From JAGXFP01 sp046484585 (lineage in GTDB: Bacteria; Desulfobacterota; Desulfobulbia; Desulfobulbales; JAGXFP01): a stretch of DNA of 64,000 nt. Made by a program: the position numbers and the translations under genes. The notes beneath the pieces are model-generated. The model did no database searches, had not been told where the DNA came from, and saw nothing but the letters and a program-made list of their open reading frames with translations. Position 1 is the stretch's first letter. Each line of letters opens with the position of its first letter. The stretch is taken from assembly GCA_046484585.1 (NCBI GenBank), contig JAWOIQ010000093.1:8423-72422 (forward strand). The letters are read 5' to 3'. Positions 35,589-43,218 of this stretch are shown piece by piece.

Positions 35589-36953
35589 TCAAATCCGGTA
35601 TTTTTTGATTTTTTTGTAGAGGGTATCCCGGGAAATCCCCAGGATTTTAGCAGCCTTCAGCTTAACCCCGTTCGACTGTTCCAGGGCCTTGACTATTTGA
35701 CGCTTCTCCATCTCTTCCATGGACCAAACCTGATCGGGATTAATGCGCATGGTCTCGGAACCGATTTCTTCAGAGGTCAATGGAAGATCCGCCGCACTTA
35801 ACACCGAGCCGTTGCTTCGGAGCACGGCATTTCGAAGGACTCTCTTCAGCTCACTAACATTGTCCGGCCATTCGGCTGCGATCAGCATTCTCTCGGCATC
35901 GGCTGAGAGCTTCTTGACGCCAGCCTTATACTTCTTGGCATATTGACCCAGGAAAAAATTTGCCAGCGGGATTATATCTTCTTTCCTTTCCCTGAGCGGC
36001 GGAATATTTAAGGTGATACAAGCCAACCGCTGATAGAGATCTCCCAGGAATTCGCCGTTTTCCATCATGGTCATAAGATCCCGGTTCGTCGCGGAAACCA
36101 ATCTCAAGCTTATTTCTCTTTGCTTGGTATCACCGGGCCTGGTCACTTTACGATCTTCCATAAACCTGAGAAGCCTGGCCTGCAGGGCCAAACTCATATC
36201 GCCTATTTCGTCAAGAAACAAAGTGCCGTTACCGGCCAGCTCCAACTTGCCCGGTTTATTCCGGGCGTTTTGAGACTCCCCATTGCCGGAGCCGAACAGC
36301 TCTCTTTCGAAAAATACTTCCGGAAAAGCCGAGCCGTTAAAGGGCACAAAATCTCCATCGTTTTCCGACAAGTCGTGTAAAGTCCGGGAGACTATCTCTT
36401 TACCGGTCCCTGGTTCACCTGCCAACAAAACCGGCACATTGATCTTGCTTATCTCCTTGAGATCCATGAAAACGGTGAGCATCGTCTCGTTTTCGACGAT
36501 AATTCCAGCTTCCAGCAACTCCCTTTTCAGTTTAAATTTTTCCTCCAGGGATTGGTGGGAGGTCGAGGTGCATATCGTCTTGTCGTCATCACGATAGAGG
36601 GCTTCAACCTTTTTTACCCTCTTTTTGCTGGCGTTCGGCTCTTTTTGATCACGTCCGGCTGAACTGTCAATGAAGGTAAAAGAGTAATCATTAATTGTGA
36701 ATTTCAGCCCGTCGGCAAGAAAACACTCCTTGACCGGCTTCCCTTTAATATAAGTGCCGTTGCTGCTGGTATCCAGGAGGACATAGCCACCTCCCCTTTT
36801 GGCACGGATATACATATGGTTGCGTGAAATAGAGGAGTCGTCGTGATCACAAAGGATGATGTCATTGTCCCCTCCCCTTCCGATCTTGATTTCCGAGGAA
36901 AATCTGAATATTTTATGATTTTTATTGGCCTTTTCGACAATAAGATACGGCAT
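35589..36953 (-). CDS. FHA-AAA+-Fis regulator lacking the GAFTGA motif
   Basis: A 454-residue protein: FHA domain (about 15-85; IKIGRGGDNDIIL, SSISRNHMYIRA, DTSSNGTYIKG), AAA+ domain of the sigma-54 activator type (Walker A GEPGTGKE, Walker B GTLFLDEIGDM, arginine-finger region GDLYQRLACITLNIPPLRER) and a Fis helix-turn-helix (KAAKILGISRDTLYKKIKK). The loop that contacts sigma-54, normally GAFTGA after ELFG, reads GSGNGESQNARNKPG, so it probably cannot open sigma-54 promoters and may act otherwise. The FHA domain suggests control by Ser/Thr phosphorylation. The ATG at 36953 has AGGAG upstream; longer frames do not. Confidence 0.9.
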   Translation of the reverse strand: MPYLIVEKANKNHKIFRFSSEIKIGRGGDNDIILCDHDDSSISRNHMYIRAKRGGGYVLLDTSSNGTYIKGKPVKECFLADGLKFTINDYSFTFIDSSAGRDQKEPNASKKRVKKVEALYRDDDKTICTSTSHQSLEEKFKLKRELLEAGIIVENETMLTVFMDLKEISKINVPVLLAGEPGTGKEIVSRTLHDLSENDGDFVPFNGSAFPEVFFERELFGSGNGESQNARNKPGKLELAGNGTLFLDEIGDMSLALQARLLRFMEDRKVTRPGDTKQREISLRLVSATNRDLMTMMENGEFLGDLYQRLACITLNIPPLRERKEDIIPLANFFLGQYAKKYKAGVKKLSADAERMLIAAEWPDNVSELKRVLRNAVLRSNGSVLSAADLPLTSEEIGSETMRINPDQVWSMEEMEKRQIVKALEQSNGVKLKAAKILGISRDTLYKKIKKYRI

Positions 36954-36970
36954 GGCTGCTCCTTCTAACA

Positions 36971-37114
36971 AGTGCCCGTCCATAAATGGTCTTTTTGCCC
37001 GATAACTTCGTCGCTGCAGAGTCGGAAAGTGCTCACGTACCAAAGTACGTTGCGCTTTTCCGACATCCTTGCTTCTCGTTCTCGGACAAAAATCCTCATT
37101 TCTGGACAGACACT
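36971..37114. repeat. 144-bp imperfect palindrome
   Basis: The arms begin AGTGCCCGTCCATAAATG and end CATTTCTGGACAGACACT. A second paired segment is GTCGGAAAGTGC / GCGCTTTTCCGAC, and the core is ACGTAC-CAAA-GTACGT. Overall it folds into one long stem. The core resembles that of the 9081-9188 element. Confidence 0.8.
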
Positions 37115-37321
37115 AACTGATACCAGAAACGACCCGGCAATACTACTAATCAAAGATAGGAATAAAGCATAATTACCCGTCAAAATCAATATTAACCGTC
37201 ACCCTGGAACGGAAATCTGGCTAACCACCCGGTTAACATCGGCCAGACATCAAAGGCCACGAGGATTATTCTCGGCACAACGACAAGCCCCCGCCTTTTT
37301 CTCCGCCATTATTTTTTTCAT

Positions 37322-37541
37322 CCTGAATCCGTGAGCGTTCGAGAACGGTGCAGATGCAAGGCGGCAACGATGTTGATAATACTAATGGTATATCAACGAG
37401 TTGCCAACACGGCAGATGCGCCGTTATCGGGCGCCCCGCAGGGCGGCGGGGTGAACCATGTCAATCCAGGGAAAAACGATTATCTAATGCAATTACAAAC
37501 TGATAAAGTGAAATTCACCACGAAGCCGTCACGGATTCAGG
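37322..37541 (+). mobile_element. MITE copy B, full length with target duplication
   Basis: 220 bp bounded by 13-bp perfect terminal inverted repeats CCTGAATCCGTGA and TCACGGATTCAGG and flanked on both sides by TTCAT, a 5-bp target duplication. There is no transposase gene inside. It is the longer relative of the copy at 28061 and has two GCAGATGC sites (about 37350 and 37412) that bracket the part missing there. The parent transposon is unknown; CCT-starting ends with short duplications occur in IS1380-like elements, among others. Confidence 0.85.
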
Positions 37542-37637
37542 TTCATGATCAGGGATTGCCTGTTCTCCTGGTAATCGTCGCGAATATCCTTTTCGGTATA
37601 GCCGAAACAATAACAAACAAGAGCATTATCCATGGTG

Positions 37638-37832
37638 TCATTCCTCTGGCTGGTCTGGCTCGGATCCTTGTTTGGCCGGCCGATCATCGCCAAAAAGATA
37701 TCCAAGTCCCGAACATTCGAGACACTCTTCGCTGGAGACCAGAAATCTGCTTACCCCTTTAAAGAAACTTACCTGTCCCGAGCCCCCACAGCACGGGCAG
37801 AGAATCTTCAGGTCTTTCTCTGTATCGGACAT
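37638..37832 (-). CDS. Small DnaJ-type zinc-ribbon protein
   Basis: A 64-residue protein with two cysteine pairs of the DnaJ zinc-finger style, CPCCGGSGQ and CLECSGLGY, separated by a short basic stretch (FFKGVSRFLVS), and an acidic tail. It could bind one zinc ion and may act as a small chaperone-like or RNA-binding adaptor. The start ATG at 37832 has no clear ribosome-binding site. It is downstream of the DUF2905 gene on the same strand after 63 bp. Function is not known; that it is a real gene rests on the symmetrical Cys motifs. Confidence 0.6.
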   Translation of the reverse strand: MSDTEKDLKILCPCCGGSGQVSFFKGVSRFLVSSEECLECSGLGYLFGDDRPAKQGSEPDQPEE

Positions 37833-37895
37833 CAGTTGATTTTAATCGAGACCGGCAACAATGCCAAGCGGTTAGAGGAGGATCTGGTTTATTTA

Positions 37896-38096
37896 TCACT
37901 TCCTGAAAATCCAGAATATAACACTTAAAACAACGCTGACCAGAAGCATGGTTGTGATAGGAATAAATATTTTAAGATCAGGCCGGTTAATAACGATATC
38001 CCCGGGTAGTCTGCCGATCGGCAGTTTGGCCAGCCACGGCCAGAAAATCCCGACTGCCAGAATAGTCAAACCGATATAGATAATAGTTTTTTGCAT
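37896..38096 (-). CDS. DUF2905 family small membrane protein
   Basis: A 66-residue protein with two hydrophobic segments (IIYIGLTILAVGIFWPWL and ITTMLLVSVVLSVIFWIF) separated by the conserved loop GRLPGDIVINRPDLKIFIPI. This is the standard layout of DUF2905, a widespread two-span membrane protein of unknown function. It starts 15 bp after the stop of the MMPL exporter gene and is probably translated from the same transcript. Confidence 0.85.
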   Translation of the reverse strand: MQKTIIYIGLTILAVGIFWPWLAKLPIGRLPGDIVINRPDLKIFIPITTMLLVSVVLSVIFWIFRK

Positions 38097-38111
38097 GATT
38101 AACCAGCCGGA

Positions 38112-40583
38112 TCAAGCTTCCCGGCCAAGAGGCTTGAACAGAATCAGCAGGCGTGGCAGCAGGGTCAGATCGGCGATAAAGGCGACCAGCATCGCGAAGC
38201 CCGTGAAAATCCCGAAATAGATGGTCGGGATGAAGTTCGACAGCACCAGGATCGAAAAGCCGATGGTGATCGTGACCGTCGTATAAAGGATGGCCCGGCC
38301 GATACTGCGGTGGCACCGTTTCATGGTGGCAAGATAATTCCGGTCGGCGGGAAATTCCTTCTGGAAGCGATGGATGTAATGGATGGTATCGTCGACCGAG
38401 ATGCCGATGGTGATCGAAGCGATGGTGATCGTCATCATGTCGAGGGGGATGTTCAGCCAGCCCATGGTTCCCAGAACCACCGTAACCGGCATGATGTTGG
38501 GAATAATTCCGATCAGGGCCAGGTAGAGGGAGCGGAAAAGGATCAAAAACATCAGGCCGATGCCCATGAAGACCATGCCGATCGTGGCAATCTGCGACCG
38601 GAACAGGCTGTTCAGCATATTGTTGTAGAGGATGTGCATATTGGTGAAATGAATCCGTTCCCGGTCAAGACCCATCTCGGTCGTCAGAAAATCCTCGATC
38701 CGGACCAGCAGATCACCCCGTCCTCCCTGCCGGTGCGACTCGATTATCCTGGCCGTGAAGCGGGCCTGGGGGGGATTTTCCGCCACGTAGGGTTCGACCA
38801 CCATCTCCCTGATCTCCGGAGGCAGTCTCTTGTAGAGGATGGCCAATTCAAAATTGGCCAGGGGAGCGCCATCATTAAGCCGGGTGGTTATCTTGCCCAG
38901 GGTGGCCAGGGAAAGAACCTGGCCGATATTGGTCTGGGAATCGAGAAAATCGTGAATCCTTTCGAACTGTTCCATGGTATAGGCGTCGGCGTACCAGCGG
39001 CTTTGTTCAGCGCCGCCGCCCTCCTCCTCGAAAAAATCTTCTTCAGCCCCACCCTCCGGGACACCCGGCTCGAAATCGATGATCAGATCGAGGGGGGTGG
39101 TGCCGCCCAGTTTGCGGTCGATCAGGCTCATGCCCTGGTATATCTCGGTGTTTTCCTTGAAATAATCGATAAAGCGGTTGTCGACCGTAAGCCTGGTCAT
39201 GCCGATTCCGCTGACCGCTGCGATAATCAGGGTCAGCACGATAATCAGCTTGCCGTAACGCTCGGTAAATCCGGCGAAGACCATGGTGAAGGGATGGCTG
39301 AAATCCTCGACGGCGCCGGAATCGGTTTTTTTGAGGAGACAGACCGAGGCCGGGAAGAGAATAAAGGCCAGCAGGAAACTGACCACCAGGCCGAAGGCCA
39401 TCATCAGGCCGAAATCGATAACCGGCCTGATTTCGCTGACCACCAGAGAGCTGAAGGCGACCGCCGTGGTCAAGGCGGTATAAAAACAGGGAGTGGCGAT
39501 GGTCTTCACGGTTTCCAGGACCAGTTGATGCTGGCTTTTTTCGGGATTGCGGGCATGGATTTCGAGATAGCGTTCGATTAGATGGATAGTCAGGGCCATG
39601 GTCAGAATCAGGGTCAGGGAAATAAAGTTGGAAGAAATCACCGTGACCCGCCAGTCCATCAGGCCCAGCATGCCGATCATGGTCACCACCGCCGCTCCGC
39701 AGCACAGCAGGGAAAGGATCACCCAGCGCGCCCGCCGGAAGATGACGGCCAGGGTGACGATCAGCAGGATAAAGACTCCTGCCCCGAAAATGAGCAGGTC
39801 CTTTTCGATAAATCCGATCATGTCGGCCACGATCATCGCCACCCCGCCCAGGTACAGTTCGGCTTCCTGCCGGTGGCGGTCGACGACCCCGCGGATCTCC
39901 TCGACGATCCGGGTATCCTCGTGCTGAATTTCGGTCAGCTTCTCGCGGTAGGCCCCAGAGACCTCCTCAAGCTCCCGCGCCTGCCGGCCGGTGAGTTCTC
40001 CTTTGGCTTCCTTGTCCCGCAGTTTATAGCGGCGGTTCAGAAGATCGCGGTATTCCCGATCGACGGGGAGGTTGATCAGGAGCGAGGTGGTCAGGCCGTC
40101 GTCGCTCAGGAGCCTCCCCTTGTAAAGCGGGTTCTCCCTTAACTCCCTGATGACCGTCTCCTTACCGACCCCCGATTTTTCCAGGGTCAGCAGGTTGTCG
40201 GCATCGGCCACTTCGCTGAGCGAAGCGCCGGTGGTGTAGATCAAGGGGACATCGAGGATGGTGGTGACCGACTCCACTCCTTTGATCCGGCGCAGTCGGT
40301 CGCGAAGCTCTTTCAGGTCGGCAAGGGTTTCTGGCGCGAAAAGATCGTTTTCGGCGGTATAGGCGAGCAGGAGCAGGGCGCCGGAGCCGTAGCGCTCGGT
40401 GATCTGCCGGTAGTAGTAGAGATCGGCGTCATTCTCCAGGACCAGCGAATCGCCGGAGGCATCGAGCTTGAAATCGGGGATATGCCAGGCAAAAAAAGAT
40501 ACCGCCAGCAGGGTAACGATCAATGTCGCCACCGGCCGCTTGAGGACCAGGGATTCGTATATATTGGAAATAGCCTTTTTCAT
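38112..40583 (-). CDS. MMPL/RND-superfamily exporter
   Basis: An 823-residue inner-membrane protein with the duplicated RND layout. There is an N-terminal span (LVLKRPVATLIVTLLAVSFF), a large periplasmic loop with a coiled-coil part (RQARELEEVSGAYREKLTEI), five spans (LLIFGAGVFILLIVTLAVIF, LTLILTMALTIHLIERY and others), then a second half with span, loop and five spans (IGIIPNIMPVTVVLGTMGWL, ITIGISVDDTIHYIHRF). This fits the patched/MMPL family that moves lipids or hydrophobic molecules by proton flow. A GAGG site precedes the ATG. Substrate unknown; no membrane-fusion partner or outer-membrane channel is adjacent. Confidence 0.88.
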   Translation of the reverse strand: MKKAISNIYESLVLKRPVATLIVTLLAVSFFAWHIPDFKLDASGDSLVLENDADLYYYRQITERYGSGALLLLAYTAENDLFAPETLADLKELRDRLRRIKGVESVTTILDVPLIYTTGASLSEVADADNLLTLEKSGVGKETVIRELRENPLYKGRLLSDDGLTTSLLINLPVDREYRDLLNRRYKLRDKEAKGELTGRQARELEEVSGAYREKLTEIQHEDTRIVEEIRGVVDRHRQEAELYLGGVAMIVADMIGFIEKDLLIFGAGVFILLIVTLAVIFRRARWVILSLLCCGAAVVTMIGMLGLMDWRVTVISSNFISLTLILTMALTIHLIERYLEIHARNPEKSQHQLVLETVKTIATPCFYTALTTAVAFSSLVVSEIRPVIDFGLMMAFGLVVSFLLAFILFPASVCLLKKTDSGAVEDFSHPFTMVFAGFTERYGKLIIVLTLIIAAVSGIGMTRLTVDNRFIDYFKENTEIYQGMSLIDRKLGGTTPLDLIIDFEPGVPEGGAEEDFFEEEGGGAEQSRWYADAYTMEQFERIHDFLDSQTNIGQVLSLATLGKITTRLNDGAPLANFELAILYKRLPPEIREMVVEPYVAENPPQARFTARIIESHRQGGRGDLLVRIEDFLTTEMGLDRERIHFTNMHILYNNMLNSLFRSQIATIGMVFMGIGLMFLILFRSLYLALIGIIPNIMPVTVVLGTMGWLNIPLDMMTITIASITIGISVDDTIHYIHRFQKEFPADRNYLATMKRCHRSIGRAILYTTVTITIGFSILVLSNFIPTIYFGIFTGFAMLVAFIADLTLLPRLLILFKPLGREA

Positions 40584-40806
40584 TCACGCCTCAAGGTTTC
40601 GACTTGGGTTATCTGCTGGATTACCGCCCTTCCCGCTGCATTTAAATCAAACCCGGGGAACATGACTCAGAGCCTGGCGCATCTCTGCTTGCCTGATTCC
40701 AATCATTCTATATCAGCCCGGCGGGAATTAAAAGCCCACTATAAGCAGGAGTGGATTTTAATCGCCGGCCGGGCAATTAACCTCGGGTTGGGCGAAAAGA
40801 TCAGCC

Positions 40807-41736
40807 TCAGGCAAAACCAAGATCCTGCCGCAAGCTGATAACAGCCAGCTCCTTGGCTTTGGCCTCTACATCGACGGTCGCATTCAACCCAAGCCAGCAG
40901 GAAGGAAAATCACCCGGGTCGATATAGTCGGCATGGGGCTTCGGTGACCCGTCCAGCCAGCCGTTTTTAGGCGAAGAGATATGGAAATACGATTCCCGGC
41001 CCAGCTTCCGCCAGAGAGCGGCCGTCCTTCCGGTTGCCTCTTCGATAGAAAGCCCATCCGGCAGGCAGCGGTGATGATGAACGTCGTAAACCATGGGGAT
41101 GGCCAGCTTTTCGCAAACCGGCAACAGATCGGCCGGGGTAAAGGAGTTGTCGTCATTCTCCAGAGTAAGCCTGCTTAATACTTTCCCTGGCAAACCCTCC
41201 AGGTTAGCGGCGAGGCGGACCAGGGCCTCTTCCTTGTCGCCATAGGCCCCACCGACATGGAGGTTGATGACCTCGGCTCCGAGCAGTTCGGCAAGCATCC
41301 CCTGGTAGCACAGTTCACGTACCGTGTTATTGACAACTTCCGGCCGCGGCGAGGCGAGAACATTGAACTGATCAGGATGAAAACTTAGACGCAGGTCATG
41401 GTTTTTCCGAAAAGCACGAATCTCCGCGCACAGGGCCGCAATCATGTTCCTGTCTGGGAGCTCTTCGAGGCGATAGCCCACTTCGGGATGGGTGAATCGG
41501 GGAAAAAGAGGCGAGAGAATCCGGAAGGCGCCAATACCGTGATCGGCGGCAAATCCCAGGGCCTGCCGAAGACTCAAGACGTTGTCAAAGCAGATCCCGG
41601 AGAGGCGGGCCAGCTGCTCGGGCCGGCTCAACTGCCGGAGGGCTCTGGCCGTTACCTGCCGAAACCTGATCGGCTCCTTCAGGAATATGCAGCATAACCC
41701 GAATCTGAGTTTTGCCGCCTTTTTTTTAACGGTCAT
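40807..41736 (-). CDS. uvsE: UV damage endonuclease UvsE
   Basis: Nicks DNA 5' of UV photoproducts in an alternative excision repair pathway. The 309 residues form the TIM-barrel UvsE family: RFGLCCIFLKEPIRFR, FRILSPLFPRFTHPEVGY, LRLSFHPDQFNVLASPRPEVV, LGAEVINLHVGGAYGDKEEA, LTLENDDNSFTPADLLPVC, PMVYDVHHHRCLPDG, FHISSPKNGW and HADYIDPGDF. These contain the His/Glu/Asp metal ligands. The 223-bp region before the MMPL gene holds no clear feature. The DUF523/DUF1722 gene, a family often beside photolyase genes, lies on the opposite strand. Confidence 0.95.
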   Translation of the reverse strand: MTVKKKAAKLRFGLCCIFLKEPIRFRQVTARALRQLSRPEQLARLSGICFDNVLSLRQALGFAADHGIGAFRILSPLFPRFTHPEVGYRLEELPDRNMIAALCAEIRAFRKNHDLRLSFHPDQFNVLASPRPEVVNNTVRELCYQGMLAELLGAEVINLHVGGAYGDKEEALVRLAANLEGLPGKVLSRLTLENDDNSFTPADLLPVCEKLAIPMVYDVHHHRCLPDGLSIEEATGRTAALWRKLGRESYFHISSPKNGWLDGSPKPHADYIDPGDFPSCWLGLNATVDVEAKAKELAVISLRQDLGFA

Positions 41737-41849
41737 TATTCAAATCAGCCAGGCGGAGGGAAACAGCACCTTTGCTCCTGCAAATGCGGCGTCACCGCGA
41801 TAAAGATATAAATAATGCTATAACATATTGTCCGTGAAGTTCGGTAAAA

Positions 41850-41870
41850 TTTGATGGCGTCGCAAAAAGT
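41850..41870 (+). repeat. GATGGCGTCGCAAAAAG repeat, copy 1
   Basis: TTGATGGCGTCGCAAAAAGT is shared with sites at 50721 (+) and, reversed, at 46533-46608, and with weaker sites at 50956 and 51089. It is a small intergenic repeat family that is concentrated at 41.8-51.3 kb. Confidence 0.65.
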
Positions 41871-41940
41871 CAAAAACCCTTCCTTCGACAGGCTCAGGAT
41901 GAGTGGGGTAGCTTGCAGGCCTAGGGTGAGCGGAGCAACT

Positions 41941-41997
41941 TATACCCACAGGGCTTAAGTTTTCCTACGAGCAGACAAGCTGCTAAACTCAGCTTTA
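41941..41997 (+). repeat. Dispersed hairpin repeat R1, copy 5
   Basis: Has TATACCCACAGGGCTTAAGT, a spacer, then GAGCAG-ACAAG-CTGCT and AAACTCAGCTTTATT. One stem base is changed. Confidence 0.8.
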
Positions 41998-42202
41998 TTG
42001 ATTTACCGGTCGTGCCGGGCTTGTCGAAGTATGTTCCCCTGATCTTTGCCTGACTTTTTTGCGAAAACTTATCAATTTTCAGGTTGAGATGTTTTTCCTC
42101 TACCCCTAAACTAATAGACAGGCACTCCCAATAAAACCACTCAAGGGGATTGAACCAGGACCGTGGTATTATCAATATAGTTGCCACCTTGCACCCGCAT
42201 CA

Positions 42203-42228
42203 TTCCCGAATGCTCACGGATTCAGTAA
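42203..42228 (-). repeat. Solo left end of the MITE
   Basis: CATTCCCGAATGCTCACGG followed by ATTCAGT matches the reversed left end of the MITE at about 22 of 26 positions. No second end is nearby. It ends only a few bases before the start region of the DUF523 gene. Confidence 0.55.
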
Positions 42229-42246
42229 ATCATGAGAGAAAAAACA

Positions 42247-43206
42247 ATGAACAGGGAACATCCCCCGATCAAAATCGGAATCAGCTCCTGTCTTCTGGGA
42301 GAGAAGGTACGCTATGACGGCGGCCATCAGCATGACCGGCTGATAACCGACCTCCTGGGCAGGTTTCTGGAATTCATTCCGGTCTGCCCCGAAGTGGAAT
42401 GCGGTCTCGGCACCCCGCGGGAGGCCATGCATCTGGTCGGCAATCCGGACGATCCACGCCTGGTAACGATAAAAACCGGAATAGACCATACCAGGCGAAT
42501 ACGGGAGTGGGCCGTCCGGAAAGTCGGGGATCTTGAAAAGGAGGGGCTGCACGGTTTTATCTTCAAGAGCAAGTCGCCCTCCAGCGGCATGGAACGGGTC
42601 AAGGTGTACGGGCATGGCCGGACGGTCCATCATAACGGGGTCGGCATTTTCGCCCGGGCCTTTATGGAGCACTTCCCCCTGCTGCCGGTCGAGGAGGACG
42701 GACGACTCCATGATAGCGCCCTGCGCGAGAACTTCATCGAGGCGATCTTCGCTTGCCGGCGCTGGCGCGAACTGCGGGCCGGCCCGAAGCGTCTCGGCCG
42801 CCTGGTCGACTTTCATACCGATCATAAGCTGCAGGTCATGGCCCACAGTGTCAGCCATTACCGGGAAATGGGCAAGCTGGTCGCCCGGGGCAGGGAGCTG
42901 CCGATCGACGATTTGCTCGACAGCTATGAAAAACTGCTGATGGAAGCCCTACGCTTAAAGCCCACGGTCAAGAAGCATGTCAATGTCCTGCAGCACATGG
43001 CCGGCTACTTCAAGAAACAGCTGACCGCCGCTGAAAAACAGGAATTGCAGGAGATCATCGAACAATACCGCCGGGAGCTGGTGCCGCTGATCGTGCCGGT
43101 CACCCTGATCAACCACTATGTCCGCAAGTACCGCGCCGATTACCTGGCCCGGCAGCATTACCTGAGCCCCCACCCCCTCGAACTTAAACTGCGCAACCAC
43201 GCCTGA
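42247..43206 (+). CDS. DUF523 and DUF1722 (YbgA-like) protein
   Basis: A 319-residue protein (ATG 42247; an ATG at 42232 is also in frame). N-terminal DUF523: IKIGISSCLLGEKVRYDGGH, FIPVCPEVECGLGTPRE, FIFKSKSPSSGM. C-terminal DUF1722 (YbgA): FIEAIFACRRWREL, VDFHTDHKLQVMAHS, YRADYLARQHYLSPHP. DUF523 has Cys residues that may bind a metal cluster. In other genomes this fusion lies beside photolyase or UV-response genes, and here it is divergent from uvsE, which supports a role in the UV response. The molecular function is unknown. Confidence 0.9.
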   Translation: MNREHPPIKIGISSCLLGEKVRYDGGHQHDRLITDLLGRFLEFIPVCPEVECGLGTPREAMHLVGNPDDPRLVTIKTGIDHTRRIREWAVRKVGDLEKEGLHGFIFKSKSPSSGMERVKVYGHGRTVHHNGVGIFARAFMEHFPLLPVEEDGRLHDSALRENFIEAIFACRRWRELRAGPKRLGRLVDFHTDHKLQVMAHSVSHYREMGKLVARGRELPIDDLLDSYEKLLMEALRLKPTVKKHVNVLQHMAGYFKKQLTAAEKQELQEIIEQYRRELVPLIVPVTLINHYVRKYRADYLARQHYLSPHPLELKLRNHA

Positions 43207-43218
43207 GGCAGCGAAGCA

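Larger units (their letters stand above)
36954..37637. other. Intergenic region made of repeats, no gene seen
   Basis: About 680 bp upstream of the FHA regulator. It holds the 144-bp palindrome (36971-37114), AT-rich DNA, and MITE copy B (37322-37541). Open frames inside the MITE have no protein-like features. Confidence 0.6.
41737..42246. other. Intergenic region made of repeats
   Basis: About 500 bp between the divergent uvsE and DUF523 genes. In order: a TTGATGGCGTCGCAAAAAG repeat (41850-41868), a CCTTCGACAGGCTCAGGATG motif (about 41882), R1 copy 5 (41941-41997), AT-rich DNA, and a solo MITE end (42203-42228). No gene seen. Confidence 0.55.

Noticed and set aside
37331..37762. Open frame of 143 codons across MITE copy B
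   Set aside because: It crosses the terminal inverted repeat and antisense of the zinc-ribbon gene, and has no protein family features.
41921..42187. Minus-strand open frame of 88 codons upstream of the DUF523 gene
   Set aside because: It runs through R1 copy 5 and other repeat DNA.
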